DNA of 50,000 nucleotides from Aerococcaceae bacterium zg-1292 (GCA_016126655.1 CP065955.1:2185001-2235000); one strand, 5' to 3'; shown: positions 16,362 to 25,680, counted from the stretch's first letter. Numbers and translations: made by a program. The notes: generated by a model from the sequence alone, not told the origin.

Positions 16362-16399
16362 AACACCCAAACACAATTGCGATGTGTTTGGGTGTTCTT
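16362..16399 (+). terminator. ABC-F gene terminator
   Basis: 13-bp stem AACACCCAAACAC / GTGTTTGGGTGTT directly after the stop codon, with a short CTTAT tail. Confidence 0.8.
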
Positions 16400-16449
16400 A
16401 TGGTCACTGAATTAAAACGCTAGGTTCACACACAACTCGTAAAACCAGT

Positions 16450-16560
16450 TGCACGTCATACAAGTAAGGAAATCCGACTTGAACCACCGAAACAAAATGC
16501 GTAAAAGCTCACCAATGCGCCTAGACTACTTAAAGTAATCACCAAGCCACCCAAAACAAA
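16450..16560 (+). repeat. Hairpin repeat, plus orientation, between convergent genes
   Basis: GACTTGAACCACCG with AAACAAAATGCG and, ~75 nt on, AAAGTAATCACCAAGCCA: a diverged plus-strand copy of the leader hairpin family. It lies between the ABC-F terminator and the end of the ROK gene, so it is not in a leader. Confidence 0.45.
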
Positions 16561-16598
16561 CCGGATGACAAAACTGAACGCTCACACTACGTTTGTTA

Positions 16599-17498
16599 TC
16601 ACAATATTTCTTCCAACAATGTGTATAGTGCACCATAGAGATTCGCATCATTAGCAAAGTGTGCTTGTTTAATCTCAATTTTCGGAAAATTCATCTTCAA
16701 TAATGGCGCACTGTCTAAAAATGTTTGGTACTGGCGCTGAATCTCCTCAACCAATATATTCTGCGCGCTAATACCACCACCAATAGCATAAACTTCTAAA
16801 TCATAATAAGACTGAATATTCACAATTAAATACGCGATATTTAAACAATACTGCTCAAAAATTTTCACGGCTTCTGGATGTTTTTGCTTGATACCTTCAA
16901 ATGCTAGTACACCATCCATTTCATCCTCATTACCTAACGTCCGATTCACGCGACGCACCATTTCAACAGCTGAGCCGATAAGACCCGTTATTTTGTCTGC
17001 GCCATCTTTAGAAGCATCTAAAATAGATAAACTAAATTCTCCCGCCTGAAAATGAGAACCATAGCGAATTTTACCATCTAGTATAATGCCGCCTCCCACA
17101 CCTGTACCTAACACAATTACTGCAGCATCTTTCACATTTTTCAAGCTGCCTTGCCACAATTCTGCCAGCGCCGCGGCCTTCGCATCATTTTGAATGGCAC
17201 ATTTCAAACCATATTTTTCAGATACTTTCTCTGCAATTTTCTCGCCATGCAAATATGGTAATGAGCCACCAAAATAAACAGTGCCCTCTTTGGTATCTAC
17301 TTTACCAGGTATACTAAAGGCAACACCTGCAATATCACCACGATGCGCATCAATAATTCCATCAATTAATTGCCAAAATAGTTCCAACGAATCTTTTGGG
17401 GTCACTACTTTACCCGAATCTATAATGCGACCAGCTTCGGTCATTTTTGCAAATTTAATATAAGTGCCCCCAACATCAATGACTAAATACACTTTCAT
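16599..17498 (-). CDS. ROK-family sugar kinase
   Basis: A hexokinase-fold kinase, probably phosphorylating a hexose or aminosugar released by glycoside hydrolases. 299 residues; DVGGTYIKF phosphate-1 loop at the N terminus, GVAFSIPGKVD, AIQNDAKAAALAEL and VLGTGVGGGIILDGK. The usual ROK zinc cluster CxCGxxGC is absent; the region reads HFQAGEFSLSI, as in the BglK-type subgroup. The ATG at 17498 has AAAGGA upstream and gives MKVYLVIDVGG; an earlier ATG at 17543 lies in the leader repeat. Monocistronic. The substrate cannot be assigned. Confidence 0.88.
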   Translation of the reverse strand: MKVYLVIDVGGTYIKFAKMTEAGRIIDSGKVVTPKDSLELFWQLIDGIIDAHRGDIAGVAFSIPGKVDTKEGTVYFGGSLPYLHGEKIAEKVSEKYGLKCAIQNDAKAAALAELWQGSLKNVKDAAVIVLGTGVGGGIILDGKIRYGSHFQAGEFSLSILDASKDGADKITGLIGSAVEMVRRVNRTLGNEDEMDGVLAFEGIKQKHPEAVKIFEQYCLNIAYLIVNIQSYYDLEVYAIGGGISAQNILVEEIQRQYQTFLDSAPLLKMNFPKIEIKQAHFANDANLYGALYTLLEEIL

Positions 17499-17512
17499 GA
17501 CTTCCTTTCTAC

Positions 17513-17625
17513 TCTCGTTCGCTCGGTTTGGTTTGACGTTCATTTTTTTAAATTCCTCAGTTTTCTACTCGCACATCGGCAGTCCACTCCAGTGATTCAA
17601 GCCAAAGCACCGCGCTCTCACTCTG
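17513..17625 (-). repeat. Leader hairpin repeat upstream of the ROK kinase
   Basis: Minus-strand GAGAGCG, TTTGGCTTGAATCACTGGAG, ~45-nt loop, then GAACGTCAAACCAAACCGAG and CGAACGA immediately before the AAAGGA ribosome site. Same sense and position as the rpoC and cbpA copies. Confidence 0.75.
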
Positions 17626-17748
17626 ATTATATATGATTCAGCGATAAATTAACTAGCATTTATTCTTATTCATCTTATTATTATGCAAAAATTTCAGATA
17701 TTGTTATGCCGATTTTTCGACTGGAGTATTACATTTTATGTCACTTAT

Positions 17749-17963
17749 CCTGAATTCCCGAACACATGAACAGGATAATCACAATTAATGTTGATTTATC
17801 AATGTTTTTAGCTGGTTAAATACAATTTTTATATAGTTATGTGTTGTTTCTAACGTAACGATGAAATCATTTTTCGCTTTCTTTCAAACGTTGAAATATC
17901 AACGATTTTTCGAAAACAAACTAATTATTTTCTGTGAAATCGTTATGAATCCGGGAATTCAGG
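17749..17963. mobile_element. 215-bp MITE, copy 1
   Basis: Ends are the perfect 12-bp inverted repeats CCTGAATTCCCG / CGGGAATTCAGG. ACTTAT flanks both sides (17743-17748 and 17964-17969), a 6-bp target duplication. AT-rich interior without a frame. About 95% identical to the copy at 43281-43494, which has a different duplication. The parent transposase family is not identified. Confidence 0.92.
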
Positions 17964-18004
17964 ACTTATTGGTGTGTTTTTTTCGACTCAAAAAACAATA
18001 CAAA

Positions 18005-18033
18005 ACAGTCTAGAACACATTGTTCCAGACTGC
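18005..18033 (-). terminator. fba terminator
   Basis: CAGTCTGGAACA / TGTTCTAGACTG stem followed by TTTTG on the minus strand, ~30 bp past the stop at 18065. Confidence 0.88.
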
Positions 18034-18064
18034 TCTGCTCAATTTATTTGATTGTATTTATTAA

Positions 18065-18922
18065 TTAAGCCTTACCGGTAGAACCGAACATATCCATGAT
18101 TGCTTTTGTTGTTTTAACAATTGCATCATGACCAGGTGCGATTACTTTACGTGGGTCGTAAACTTTTTCGTCTGAATTTAATTTTTCACGAACTGCAGCA
18201 GTCCATTGTTGTTGTAATTCAGTGTTTACATTGATTTTAGCGTGACCCAATTCAATTGCTTTTTTAATTTGATGTTCTGGAATACCTGAACCACCGTGTA
18301 ATACTAATGGCGCACCCGTAGCTTCAGAGATAGCTTTCATTTCATCAAAACCTAATACTGGTTCACCAGCATATGTACCATGAACTGAACCTAAAGCTGC
18401 TGCTAATGCATCGATACCAGCTTCTTCTACCATACGTTTACATTCTTCTAAGTCCGCATATTTTACGCCGCCGATAACGCCGTCTTCTTCTCCTCCGACA
18501 GTACCAACTTCAGCTTCAACTGAAGCACCTGCAGCATGAGCATAAGCGACAACTTCTTTTGTTGATTCAATGTTTTCATCAATTGGGAAGTGTGAGTGGT
18601 CATACATAACAGAACTAAAACCAGCATCGATATATGCTTTACAAGATTCTACTGATGAACCGTGGTCAAGGTGTAATGCAACCGGTACTTTTACGTCCAT
18701 TGATTCTAATAAACCATTAACCATACCTGCAACAGCAACAGGTCCACCCATATATTTACCAGCACCTTCAGATACCCCTAAGATTACTGGAGAGTTGTTT
18801 TCAACTGCAGCTTTTAAAATGGCTTGAGTCCATTCTAAGTTGTTGATGTTGAATTGACCAACTGCATATTTTCCTTCTTTTGCTTTGTTCAACATTTCTG
18901 TCATACTTACTAAACGAGTCAT
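18065..18922 (-). CDS. fba: Class II fructose-1,6-bisphosphate aldolase
   Basis: Glycolytic and gluconeogenic enzyme splitting fructose-1,6-bisphosphate into DHAP and glyceraldehyde-3-phosphate with a zinc ion. 285 residues, the normal class IIB length. HLDHGSS carries the catalytic Asp and a zinc His, [12 protein letters not shown] the monovalent-cation/flexible loop, and VLHGGSGIP another zinc His with the phosphate loop. CAAGGAGG lies before the ATG at 18922. Monocistronic with its own terminator. Confidence 0.97.
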   Translation of the reverse strand: MTRLVSMTEMLNKAKEGKYAVGQFNINNLEWTQAILKAAVENNSPVILGVSEGAGKYMGGPVAVAGMVNGLLESMDVKVPVALHLDHGSSVESCKAYIDAGFSSVMYDHSHFPIDENIESTKEVVAYAHAAGASVEAEVGTVGGEEDGVIGGVKYADLEECKRMVEEAGIDALAAALGSVHGTYAGEPVLGFDEMKAISEATGAPLVLHGGSGIPEHQIKKAIELGHAKINVNTELQQQWTAAVREKLNSDEKVYDPRKVIAPGHDAIVKTTKAIMDMFGSTGKA

Positions 18923-19091
18923 GTATGTTTCCTCCTTGAATTTAACTAGAAATAGTTACATATTTCATTTTTATTATACTCGATTTTACGCTAGAACGCT
19001 AGTCATATCGCTTATTTGTCTAACTAATTATAGAATTTTTTCACTAACTCACATTTCTATACGAAATAAAGCGCTATCATATCAATAAGCA

Positions 19092-19146
19092 ATAATAGCG
19101 TGCCTCGCCATATCTCCTGATAGGTGCAGCACGCCATTATCGTTTT
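19092..19146. terminator. Inverted repeat between rpoE and fba, possible terminator
   Basis: 12-bp arms ATAATAGCGTGC / GCACGCCATTAT with one mismatch and a second small hairpin inside. The T-run (CGTTTT) favours plus-strand termination; on the minus strand, the direction needed by rpoE, the tail is poor. Confidence 0.45.
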
Positions 19147-19166
19147 AAGAAAGGTTCTTTTATAAA

Positions 19167-19811
19167 TTAATCGTCTTCGTACTCGTCCTCATCATAATCT
19201 TCTTCTTCGTACTCGTCGATTACTTCTTCTTCCTCTTCGTCCTCATCTTCATTTTCAAATTCAGCTTCTTCATCGATATCATCATCAAAATTAGATAAAT
19301 CACTTGCGTAAACATCTAATTCTTCATCATCATCGTCATCATCTTCATCTTCTGCTGCGACAACATCAGCGATGTCATCCATATCATTTTCTTCATCGAA
19401 ATCTTCGTCTTCGTCATAGCTTTCGCCATCTTCTGGATCATCATCATTGTAGTCAATCATGTCTTCATCATCACCAAACGCATTAATTTTACGTTTTTTG
19501 CGACGACGTTTCGGCGCTTCTTCTTCCGCAGATGTAATTGTTTCTTCATCAATTGAGTCAATTGGATACCATAAACGTAAGCCCCAACGGTTTTCACCTA
19601 ATGAAATGAAACGTCCATCAATATTTAAATCGGTGTAAAACCGAACCATATTCTGTTCCAATTCTGATTCATCCAATTTTAGAAAATCTTGAATCATTAA
19701 TAATAATTCATTAAATTCAATAACATCACCTTTTTGAACGAGTATTTCGTGCGCTACCTCAATTAAAGATAACTCTTCTAGGTTTTGTCCTTCAAATGCC
19801 TTTAATTCCAT
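19167..19811 (-). CDS. rpoE: RNA polymerase delta subunit
   Basis: Delta recycles RNA polymerase and tunes promoter selection by displacing nucleic acid. 214 residues in two parts: residues 1-~90 form the HARE-HTH domain (LSLIEVAHEILVQKGDVIEFNELL, RFISLGENRWGLRLWYP); a basic patch RRRKKRK follows; then ~105 residues almost wholly Asp/Glu, the disordered acidic tail. ATG at 19811 with AGGAAG upstream. Its leader holds two copies of the dispersed hairpin repeat, so a gene for the transcription machinery again sits behind it, as with rpoC. Confidence 0.96.
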   Translation of the reverse strand: MELKAFEGQNLEELSLIEVAHEILVQKGDVIEFNELLLMIQDFLKLDESELEQNMVRFYTDLNIDGRFISLGENRWGLRLWYPIDSIDEETITSAEEEAPKRRRKKRKINAFGDDEDMIDYNDDDPEDGESYDEDEDFDEENDMDDIADVVAAEDEDDDDDDEELDVYASDLSNFDDDIDEEAEFENEDEDEEEEEVIDEYEEEDYDEDEYEDD

Positions 19812-19830
19812 TTGGTCACTTCCTTTTCTG

Positions 19831-19940
19831 TCTCACTTGGATTCGCTTGCTGTCCACTTCACAAAACTCTTGGAGTACTGTAACTCCTTGCGCTTTTTTG
19901 CTTCAGTGGCTCATAACAGCTCATCCTCGCTTGCGCTTGT
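19831..19940 (-). repeat. Leader hairpin repeat, start-proximal copy before rpoE
   Basis: Minus-strand GCGAGGATGAGCTG, GAGCCACTGAAGC, loop with CAAGGAGTTACAGTACTCC hairpin, then GTGAAGTGGACAGCAAGCG. Ends about 20 nt before the rpoE start. Confidence 0.65.
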
Positions 19941-19945
19941 TTTTC

Positions 19946-20035
19946 TAGCTCACTTGGGTTGATTTGAGATTAATTACACCAATGCGTGAAGCGCTCCGGC
20001 TCTTTGCCGTTTTTACTCCAGTGGTTCCAGTTTAA
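19946..20035 (-). repeat. Leader hairpin repeat, distal copy before rpoE
   Basis: Minus-strand ACTGGAACCACTGGAG and AAATCAACCCAAGTGAGC arms; a diverged copy lying directly upstream of the first, giving a tandem pair as in the rpoB-rpoC spacer. Confidence 0.5.
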
Positions 20036-20085
20036 TCACCCTTGTTTGCACGATATTTTCCTCTGTACGATACTATATTACCGAT

Positions 20086-20481
20086 TTATCTGCGATAAAT
20101 CAATCGAAATTCATATTGTCCAATCACTTCTTCACCAGAATACAATTGATAATGTGCCTCCAAACGATTTTGCCGAATTGTCAACCGCGTAGTTGTCACC
20201 ACTAGCGGCATCTCTCCTTGTCCAGTTGTGTACCAAAATTGAGTTGAACAACTAGGATTACAAATAATTCGATTCGCGCCGTACTTTATTTCTAACTGTT
20301 GTTCGCTTGGCATCCATTTCACTTCCACCCTTTGTTTTTGGGCATCTTGATAAACAATTTTATTAAAAGTAGATAATTCATACAATACAGCTTCGGTTTG
20401 GTGCGCAAAAGACTCTGTCTGATTCGTGTCGCTATCCCGAATTTTTTGTTGTACTTCTATATACGTTTGCTTCTTTTCCAT
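20086..20481 (-). CDS. DUF1934 family calycin-like protein (YwiB-like)
   Basis: A 131-residue protein of the DUF1934/YwiB family, a small beta-barrel of unknown function. Visible features: alternating beta pattern such as RVEVKWMPSEQQLEIKYG, FWYTTGQGEMPLVVTTTRL and LEAHYQLYSGEEVIGQYEFRLIY; no signal peptide or membrane segment. In Bacillus the homologue also lies near rpoE, which supports the assignment. Short upstream repeats separate it from lipL, which runs the other way. Confidence 0.75.
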   Translation of the reverse strand: MEKKQTYIEVQQKIRDSDTNQTESFAHQTEAVLYELSTFNKIVYQDAQKQRVEVKWMPSEQQLEIKYGANRIICNPSCSTQFWYTTGQGEMPLVVTTTRLTIRQNRLEAHYQLYSGEEVIGQYEFRLIYRR

Positions 20482-20558
20482 ATCACCACTCCCATTTCTG
20501 GTTCCATCTTACTGTAATGACGCTACTTCAAAAACCGCCTACCTTCGTACATCATATA

Positions 20559-20655
20559 CGCGCGGTGGTCTTTCTAATCCGGTGCTTACCGTTTCCTACG
20601 CAAACGCCAGCATTTTCTTCCAGTGCTTCAAACTCGAGCACGCTCGCTCACACAA
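20559..20655 (-). repeat. Degenerate leader hairpin repeat upstream of the DUF1934 gene
   Basis: Minus-strand GTGTGAGCGAGCG, GAGTTTGAAGCACTGGAAG and a downstream AAACGG/CCGGATTAG region resemble the 5' arm of the family; the 3' arm is poor. No gene is seen in 20482-20833. Confidence 0.4.
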
Positions 20656-20785
20656 TGATTGCTTGCCTTTCATTTCAAACCACTCTGTGTCTCAGTCCGT
20701 ATCACTGCAAATGCTTTAAAATCCCTTTATATCTTTCATTATAATCGAATTTCTTTGCAGATAATAGTGTAAAACGTGAAATATT

Positions 20786-20794
20786 TGCTATAAT
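20786..20794 (+). promoter_or_regulatory. lipL promoter (extended -10)
   Basis: TGCTATAAT with no strong -35, 40 bp before the lipL ATG at 20834. Confidence 0.65.
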
Positions 20795-20833
20795 AGCTGT
20801 AATAGCAATATATTTATGAACAAGGAGAATCCC

Positions 20834-21670
20834 ATGCTTGAATTTTTTAATGCTCATCAGTGGCTCTATACTTCCCTCGGGTCTGGCACACATTTGACAG
20901 CTGGAACGGAAAGTTTGGCTTGGCAAGACACCTTTATTCGCCATATCCAAGAGCTGAATCAAACGAATCAGGCTGATTTGCCCTACGGTATTATTCATAC
21001 TTATCATATACAACAGCCGACCGTTATCCTTGGTCCTAAAGATACAAAACTGAGTCAATTAACTGACGGTATTCATTTTTTATTGCAACAGCAACATGTA
21101 CCGATATTACGAGCACATGGTGGTTTAGCAGTCGTCAGTGACCCGGGCACATTAAACATCTCCTTTATTAGCGATGTCATCGGCTATCCGCTATCTATCG
21201 ATGCTGCCTATGAACAAATGATTGAATGGTTAAAACAAACTCTGCTACCATTCGGTCTAAATGTTGAAAGTTACGAAGTGCCGCAATCCTATTGTCCGGG
21301 CAAATATGATATTGTCGTCAATCAGCGAAAAATTGGTGGTGTCGCACAACGACGCTTTAAAAATGGTGTAGCTACGGCTGCATATATTAGCGTCAGCGGC
21401 AAGCAAGCTGCTCGTGCGGATTTAATTCACGAATTTTACCAAAAAAGTGCGGCTACTCATGACTTTCCAGATGTACAAGCTGATGTGATGGCAACCATCA
21501 ATGAGTTTGTCGACCAGCCATTTACAGTGGATTCGTTCGAACAATTATTACTTGAGACGATTTCGCAACACCGCACAATGCAACAACTAAACACTGATAC
21601 TCTGCATCAATCAAACACGTTTCAATCCATGTATCAAAAAGCTGAGCAACGTAATCAAACATTATTTTAG
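20834..21670 (+). CDS. lipL: Lipoyl/octanoyl amidotransferase LipL-like (BPL_LplA_LipB family)
   Basis: Member of the lipoate ligase fold. LipL moves octanoyl or lipoyl groups from GcvH to the E2 subunits of 2-oxoacid dehydrogenases. 278 residues; lipoate-binding loop LRAHGGLAVVSD (about 92-103), GKYDIVVNQRKIGGVAQRR, and Cys154 in SYCPGKYD at the place of the LipL nucleophile, which true ATP-dependent LplA ligases lack. The ATG at 20834 has AAGGAG six bases ahead; an earlier ATG at 20816 overlaps that site. It is followed 15 bp on by the YwfO-type gene; in Bacillus ywfL (lipL) and ywfO are also near each other. Lipoate ligase remains the alternative. Confidence 0.8.
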   Translation: MLEFFNAHQWLYTSLGSGTHLTAGTESLAWQDTFIRHIQELNQTNQADLPYGIIHTYHIQQPTVILGPKDTKLSQLTDGIHFLLQQQHVPILRAHGGLAVVSDPGTLNISFISDVIGYPLSIDAAYEQMIEWLKQTLLPFGLNVESYEVPQSYCPGKYDIVVNQRKIGGVAQRRFKNGVATAAYISVSGKQAARADLIHEFYQKSAATHDFPDVQADVMATINEFVDQPFTVDSFEQLLLETISQHRTMQQLNTDTLHQSNTFQSMYQKAEQRNQTLF

Positions 21671-21685
21671 AAAGGGGCTTTAGTC

Positions 21686-23083
21686 ATGAGTGATTTTTTA
21701 GAAAAAGTAGCCGCGCAAAAGTTAAAGCGTGAAAAAGTATTTCGCGATCCTGTTCACGGCTATATCCATATTCATGATGCCATTATATTAAAACTAATTG
21801 ACACACGCGAGTTTCAACGCTTACGTCGTATCAAACAACTCGGCACCTCATCCTTTACTTTTCACGGCGCCGAGCATTCACGCTTCAATCATTCACTCGG
21901 TGTCTACGAAATCACTCGACGCATCATCGATAAGTTCGAGCGCCAATACCCCTCCGTGCAAGCAAATGACGGTCTCTGGCAACCGGATGAGTACATGGTT
22001 AGCTTGTGTGCTGCGCTCCTACATGACATTGGCCATGGTCCATTTTCACATACCTTTGAAGGCATCTTCAATACTGACCACGAGCAATTAACACAACAAA
22101 TTATTACCTCGCCAGAAACAGAAATTAATCAAGTACTGAGATTTTTTGGGGATGATTTCCCTAGAAAAGTGGCTGCGGTTATTAATAAAACGTATCCGAA
22201 TCAACAAGTGGTTCAAATAATTAGCAGTCAAGTGGATGCTGACCGTATGGATTACTTGCTGCGTGACGCTTATTATGCTGGTGTTAGCTACGGTACCTTT
22301 GACTTAACTCGCGTTTTGCGTGTGATTCGCCCGTACAACAATCAAATTACATTCGACTATTCCGGTATGCATGCGGTAGAAGATTACATTGTCAGTCGCT
22401 ACCAAATGTACATGCAAGTGTATTTCCATGGTGTTTCTCGTGGCATGGAACAAGTGTTAAAAAGTTTACTCCATCGCGCTAAAATATGTTACATCGAAAA
22501 TGAACATCAGATGAAACAGCCAGCGGGGTTATTGAAGCCATTTCTAGAAGGCAATTGGACTTTATTGGATTACTTACAATTAGATGACCATGTCATGAGT
22601 ACCTATTTTTCAATGTGGGTGTACGAAGATGATACCATGTTATCGGATTTAGCATATCGCTTTGTCAACCGCAAACCGTTTAAGTCATTGATTATTAGCG
22701 AAGACGACTTGGAAGCTTTATCGATCGCTTTGCAAGAACAAATGATTGTGCATGGATTCGACCCCGAATACTACTTCGGCATCAATAGTAGTTTTGATTT
22801 GCCGTATGACTATTATCGCCCGAATCAAAATAAGCAACGGACGCAAATTGAATTATTATCTAAAACGAATAAACTCGTCGAATTATCACAAGTGAGTGCC
22901 TTAGTCAATTCACTTGCCGGTAAATTTAAGGGCGATTTACGCTTATACTTTCCACAGGAATTAATTGAAAAGATTGAGCAGATTTCGGCAGACCAACTGG
23001 ACGATAATCAACGGATGATTTTGATAACATACGCTACTGATTATAATGATCGTCATTTCTATGTACAAGAACGTCTCTTTTAA
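21686..23083 (+). CDS. HD-domain phosphohydrolase, YwfO-like (dNTPase/SAMHD1-type fold)
   Basis: Metal-dependent phosphohydrolase of the HD superfamily. 465 residues. RDPVHGYIHIHD opens the domain; metal ligands are His69 in HSRFNHSLG, His113-Asp114 in LLHDIGHG with His117 following, and a later Asp in DADRMDYLLRDAYYAG. The family relates to dGTPases and SAMHD1; the exact nucleotide substrate is not shown by the sequence. AGAAAGGGG precedes the ATG. It forms a two-gene unit with lipL and ends at a strong bidirectional terminator. Confidence 0.9.
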   Translation: MSDFLEKVAAQKLKREKVFRDPVHGYIHIHDAIILKLIDTREFQRLRRIKQLGTSSFTFHGAEHSRFNHSLGVYEITRRIIDKFERQYPSVQANDGLWQPDEYMVSLCAALLHDIGHGPFSHTFEGIFNTDHEQLTQQIITSPETEINQVLRFFGDDFPRKVAAVINKTYPNQQVVQIISSQVDADRMDYLLRDAYYAGVSYGTFDLTRVLRVIRPYNNQITFDYSGMHAVEDYIVSRYQMYMQVYFHGVSRGMEQVLKSLLHRAKICYIENEHQMKQPAGLLKPFLEGNWTLLDYLQLDDHVMSTYFSMWVYEDDTMLSDLAYRFVNRKPFKSLIISEDDLEALSIALQEQMIVHGFDPEYYFGINSSFDLPYDYYRPNQNKQRTQIELLSKTNKLVELSQVSALVNSLAGKFKGDLRLYFPQELIEKIEQISADQLDDNQRMILITYATDYNDRHFYVQERLF

Positions 23084-23129
23084 TTTAGTAAATGAGATTG
23101 AGTGAAAAACTAGCCTATCCAACATCATA

Positions 23130-23226
23130 CTGACTGACTTGACGTCTACTTTGCAAGGTACTTGAAGTGCTATACGACTGTGGTGATTTTCCTACGTCAC
23201 TTCATGTTTGAACCGCCTCGTTCACC
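23130..23226 (-). repeat. Hairpin repeat between convergent genes
   Basis: Minus-strand GAACGAGGCGGTTCAAACATGAAGTG ... AAAGTAGACGTCAAGTCAG, a degenerate copy of the leader family. It lies between ywfO and kdgK 3' ends, so the family is not confined to leaders. Confidence 0.5.
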
Positions 23227-23260
23227 TTACAAAATGTTTATCACCAAATGAAAAACAAAT

Positions 23261-23303
23261 CCGCTGAAAAAGTTGTTTTATCAAGCTTTTTCAGCGGTAT
23301 TTT
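23261..23303. terminator. Bidirectional terminator between ywfO and kdgK
   Basis: 12-bp stem CCGCTGAAAAAG / CTTTTTCAGCGG with T-rich tails on both strands, between convergent genes. Confidence 0.9.
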
Positions 23304-23343
23304 AATGGGATAAGGTGTTGTGTATGCAGCTAGCTCCACTCAC

Positions 23344-24366
23344 TTAACGAGATAATCTCGACGCCGCATTACTGTTCATGCCAGCAAGGATTTCTTCCTC
23401 ACTTACAAGATTTAAGTCGCCGGTAATCGTTAGTTTTAAGAGACTCGCACTCAATGCAAAGTCAATTAATTTCTGATTATCAAAATGATGCAAGATACCA
23501 TGCAGTAAGCCTGCACCAAAAGCGTCACCTGCTGCAACCCCTTCCATGACATGAACATCGTACACCGGTGTTTCATAAAATGTATCATCATTCAGCAATA
23601 ATGCACTCCACTGGCTATCTTCAACTGAATAAATGTTTCTTAGTACACTGGCAACCATCTTAATATTAGGATAGCGTTCTTGCACCTCACGCATAGCAGC
23701 TTTAAAGGTTTCTTTTTGAGCAATACCACGTGAACTATCGCCATCAAATGCAGGTATACCCAGCGTCGCTTCAAAATCCTCATCATGTGCAATACAAATT
23801 GTTACATATTGCATCATTGTCGACATCATCTCTTGAGCTTCGTCTGTCGACCACATTTTACCTCGATAATTTAAATCGCATGCAATCGGAATGTCGTGTT
23901 CATTACAATAAACACAAGCCGCCAAACAAGCTTTTTGCATCTCTTTCGATATTGCTGGCGTAATGCCGGAAAGGTAAAAATAATCCACATCTGAAAAAAT
24001 AGCTGACCAATCAAATTCTTCTGCTTTTGCTTGCTCTAATACACTCCCTTTTCGGTCATAAATAACATTCGTAGCACGCACACTGGCACCTTTTTCAAAG
24101 TAATATGTTCCAATACGTCCTTCACCTTTTAAAATTTTAGTCGTATCCACACCGTATTTTTTTAATGTATTCTCTGCCGCAGTTCCCAACAGATTGTTTG
24201 GAAACTTAGACAGATAGGCAACATCATTACCTAATAATGCTAATGAAATAGCGACATTCGCTTCGGCGCCCCCATAACTTGCTTCAAAACTTTGTGTCTG
24301 CAATATACGTTCATTATTAGGTGTCTTCAAGCGCAGCATCATTTCACCAAATGTTAGTACTTTCAT
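23344..24366 (-). CDS. kdgK: PfkB-family sugar kinase, probable 2-dehydro-3-deoxygluconokinase
   Basis: Ribokinase-fold kinase; KdgK phosphorylates KDG on the way to KDPG in hexuronate breakdown. 340 residues; N-terminal FGEMMLRLKTPN and SYGGAEANVAISLALLG (sugar pocket), C-terminal anion hole and base in GVAAGDAFGAGLLHG. The long FGEMMLRL start and the RxxYDRKGS segment favour KdgK over fructokinase or ribokinase. Neither a KDPG aldolase nor hexuronate genes are in the window, so the substrate is inferred by similarity only. Confidence 0.83.
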   Translation of the reverse strand: MKVLTFGEMMLRLKTPNNERILQTQSFEASYGGAEANVAISLALLGNDVAYLSKFPNNLLGTAAENTLKKYGVDTTKILKGEGRIGTYYFEKGASVRATNVIYDRKGSVLEQAKAEEFDWSAIFSDVDYFYLSGITPAISKEMQKACLAACVYCNEHDIPIACDLNYRGKMWSTDEAQEMMSTMMQYVTICIAHDEDFEATLGIPAFDGDSSRGIAQKETFKAAMREVQERYPNIKMVASVLRNIYSVEDSQWSALLLNDDTFYETPVYDVHVMEGVAAGDAFGAGLLHGILHHFDNQKLIDFALSASLLKLTITGDLNLVSEEEILAGMNSNAASRLSR

Positions 24367-24721
24367 TTCTAAATCGACTCCTTTTGACTTTTAGCATCCC
24401 TTTATATCCACGCAGCAAACTGTTCGTCTTGTCGCTTAGGTGAGGCTCACTTTGCATTATCCTGGAAATACTTGTACACTTTTGCGACTGCTGCTACAGC
24501 AATTCAACCACTAGCATCCCCGTTCAGGCTCTGTAAACATCCACATCTATCACAATCATAGCCATCACAACCAAATTCACCACATGGACAACTTTCTTAT
24601 ACAAATAGTATAGCATACCTTAGCCACGGATAATATTCACATTCGGTTAATAATACCAATTAGGACTCATACGCACCATTATTGCACTCAGAAAAATCCA
24701 GCACTTTGTCTATACGTCATC
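24367..24721 (-). other. kdgK leader with a Cys-rich open frame
   Basis: No standard gene. A minus-strand extended -10 (TGCTATACT, 24607-24615) should drive kdgK with a ~240-nt leader. Just after the expected transcript start, 24596-24504 is open and would read CPCGEFGCDGYDCDRCGC with six Cys, but there is no usual start codon. Parts near 24440-24540 loosely resemble the leader repeat. Confidence 0.35.
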
Positions 24722-25600
24722 TTATTTTTCTACAATCGCCACTAATTCTGCTATATGCTGGAAACCACTTTGTTCATACAGATGTATGGCCGCTACATTA
24801 TCCACTTCAACGGTTAGTTGAATCTTAGCTTTACTATCTATCCGCTGCAAATCTGTAATAATTTGCTGAACTGCTGCAAATCCGTACCCTTTACGCTGAT
24901 AGCTCGGAAAAATACACAGTGCAAACAAATAAAAGACATTTTGTATACGACAATCCACTGCACAGACACCGACAATCTGCTGCTGTTGATTTTTAATCAC
25001 ATATTGAAGTGTTTGTTCATCGTTAATACTTTCCATCACATAACGCTGTTCCATCGCTTGCGTGCTGTCAAATGCTTGCGCTAACCCTTGCGCCATCGCG
25101 TCACAATCATCTAATGTCGCTATAGAAACTTGAACCAGTGGCGGAGTCAAAGTATCCAATTTTTTTGCTGCTTCTTCATCCCACTCCATCAAATATTCAT
25201 TAACACTTTCATCATCTAAATAATATTTTTTTATCCATTCTGGATTTGTTTGGATAAACTGTTTCTCAGTATTAAAAATCAATTTCGATAGTTGATACTG
25301 TGAACACACAGACTTCACTGCTGCAATCAATGCTGTCGCAACACCACGTTGGCGATAGTCAGGGTGTACCAACAACGAAATTTCTGCTACGGCTTCATCA
25401 TCAGCATAAATCACTGCAAAACCAATCAACTGCTCATCTGTCACCGCCAAAAAAACATATGGCATCGTGGTATCTAGGTTAAACTGGTTCGATAAATAAA
25501 CTTGTCGATGCGTTCCATCCTGTGCATGAACCCTTGTTTCTAATGCTCGTATGCGACATCCTTGTTCTGGTGTGAGTTGGTTAAATTGTTCAATTTTCAT
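24722..25600 (-). CDS. Tandem GNAT acetyltransferase
   Basis: Two GCN5-related N-acetyltransferase domains in one 292-residue chain. Domain 1 (about 1-145) has the acetyl-CoA loop VHPDYRQRGVATALI; domain 2 (about 155-292) has IFPSYQRKGYGFAAV and the terminal NVAAIHLYEQSGFQ signature. The acceptor is unknown; twin-GNAT proteins include mycothiol synthase-like and antibiotic or peptide acetylases, and nothing here decides. ATG pair at 25603 and 25600; the second gives the better six-base spacing from AGGAG. Monocistronic. Confidence 0.87.
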   Translation of the reverse strand: MKIEQFNQLTPEQGCRIRALETRVHAQDGTHRQVYLSNQFNLDTTMPYVFLAVTDEQLIGFAVIYADDEAVAEISLLVHPDYRQRGVATALIAAVKSVCSQYQLSKLIFNTEKQFIQTNPEWIKKYYLDDESVNEYLMEWDEEAAKKLDTLTPPLVQVSIATLDDCDAMAQGLAQAFDSTQAMEQRYVMESINDEQTLQYVIKNQQQQIVGVCAVDCRIQNVFYLFALCIFPSYQRKGYGFAAVQQIITDLQRIDSKAKIQLTVEVDNVAAIHLYEQSGFQHIAELVAIVEK

Positions 25601-25636
25601 CATTTTCTCCTTCCATTTGCCAAGTATTATACCACA

Positions 25637-25680
25637 TGAAAAAGAGCAGCATCCAGAGAACTCTGTTGATGCTACTCGTT
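25637..25680 (-). terminator. metNIQ operon terminator
   Basis: GAGTAGCATC...GATGCTGCTC stem with inner AGAG/TCTCT and TTTTT on the minus strand, after metQ. Confidence 0.9.
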
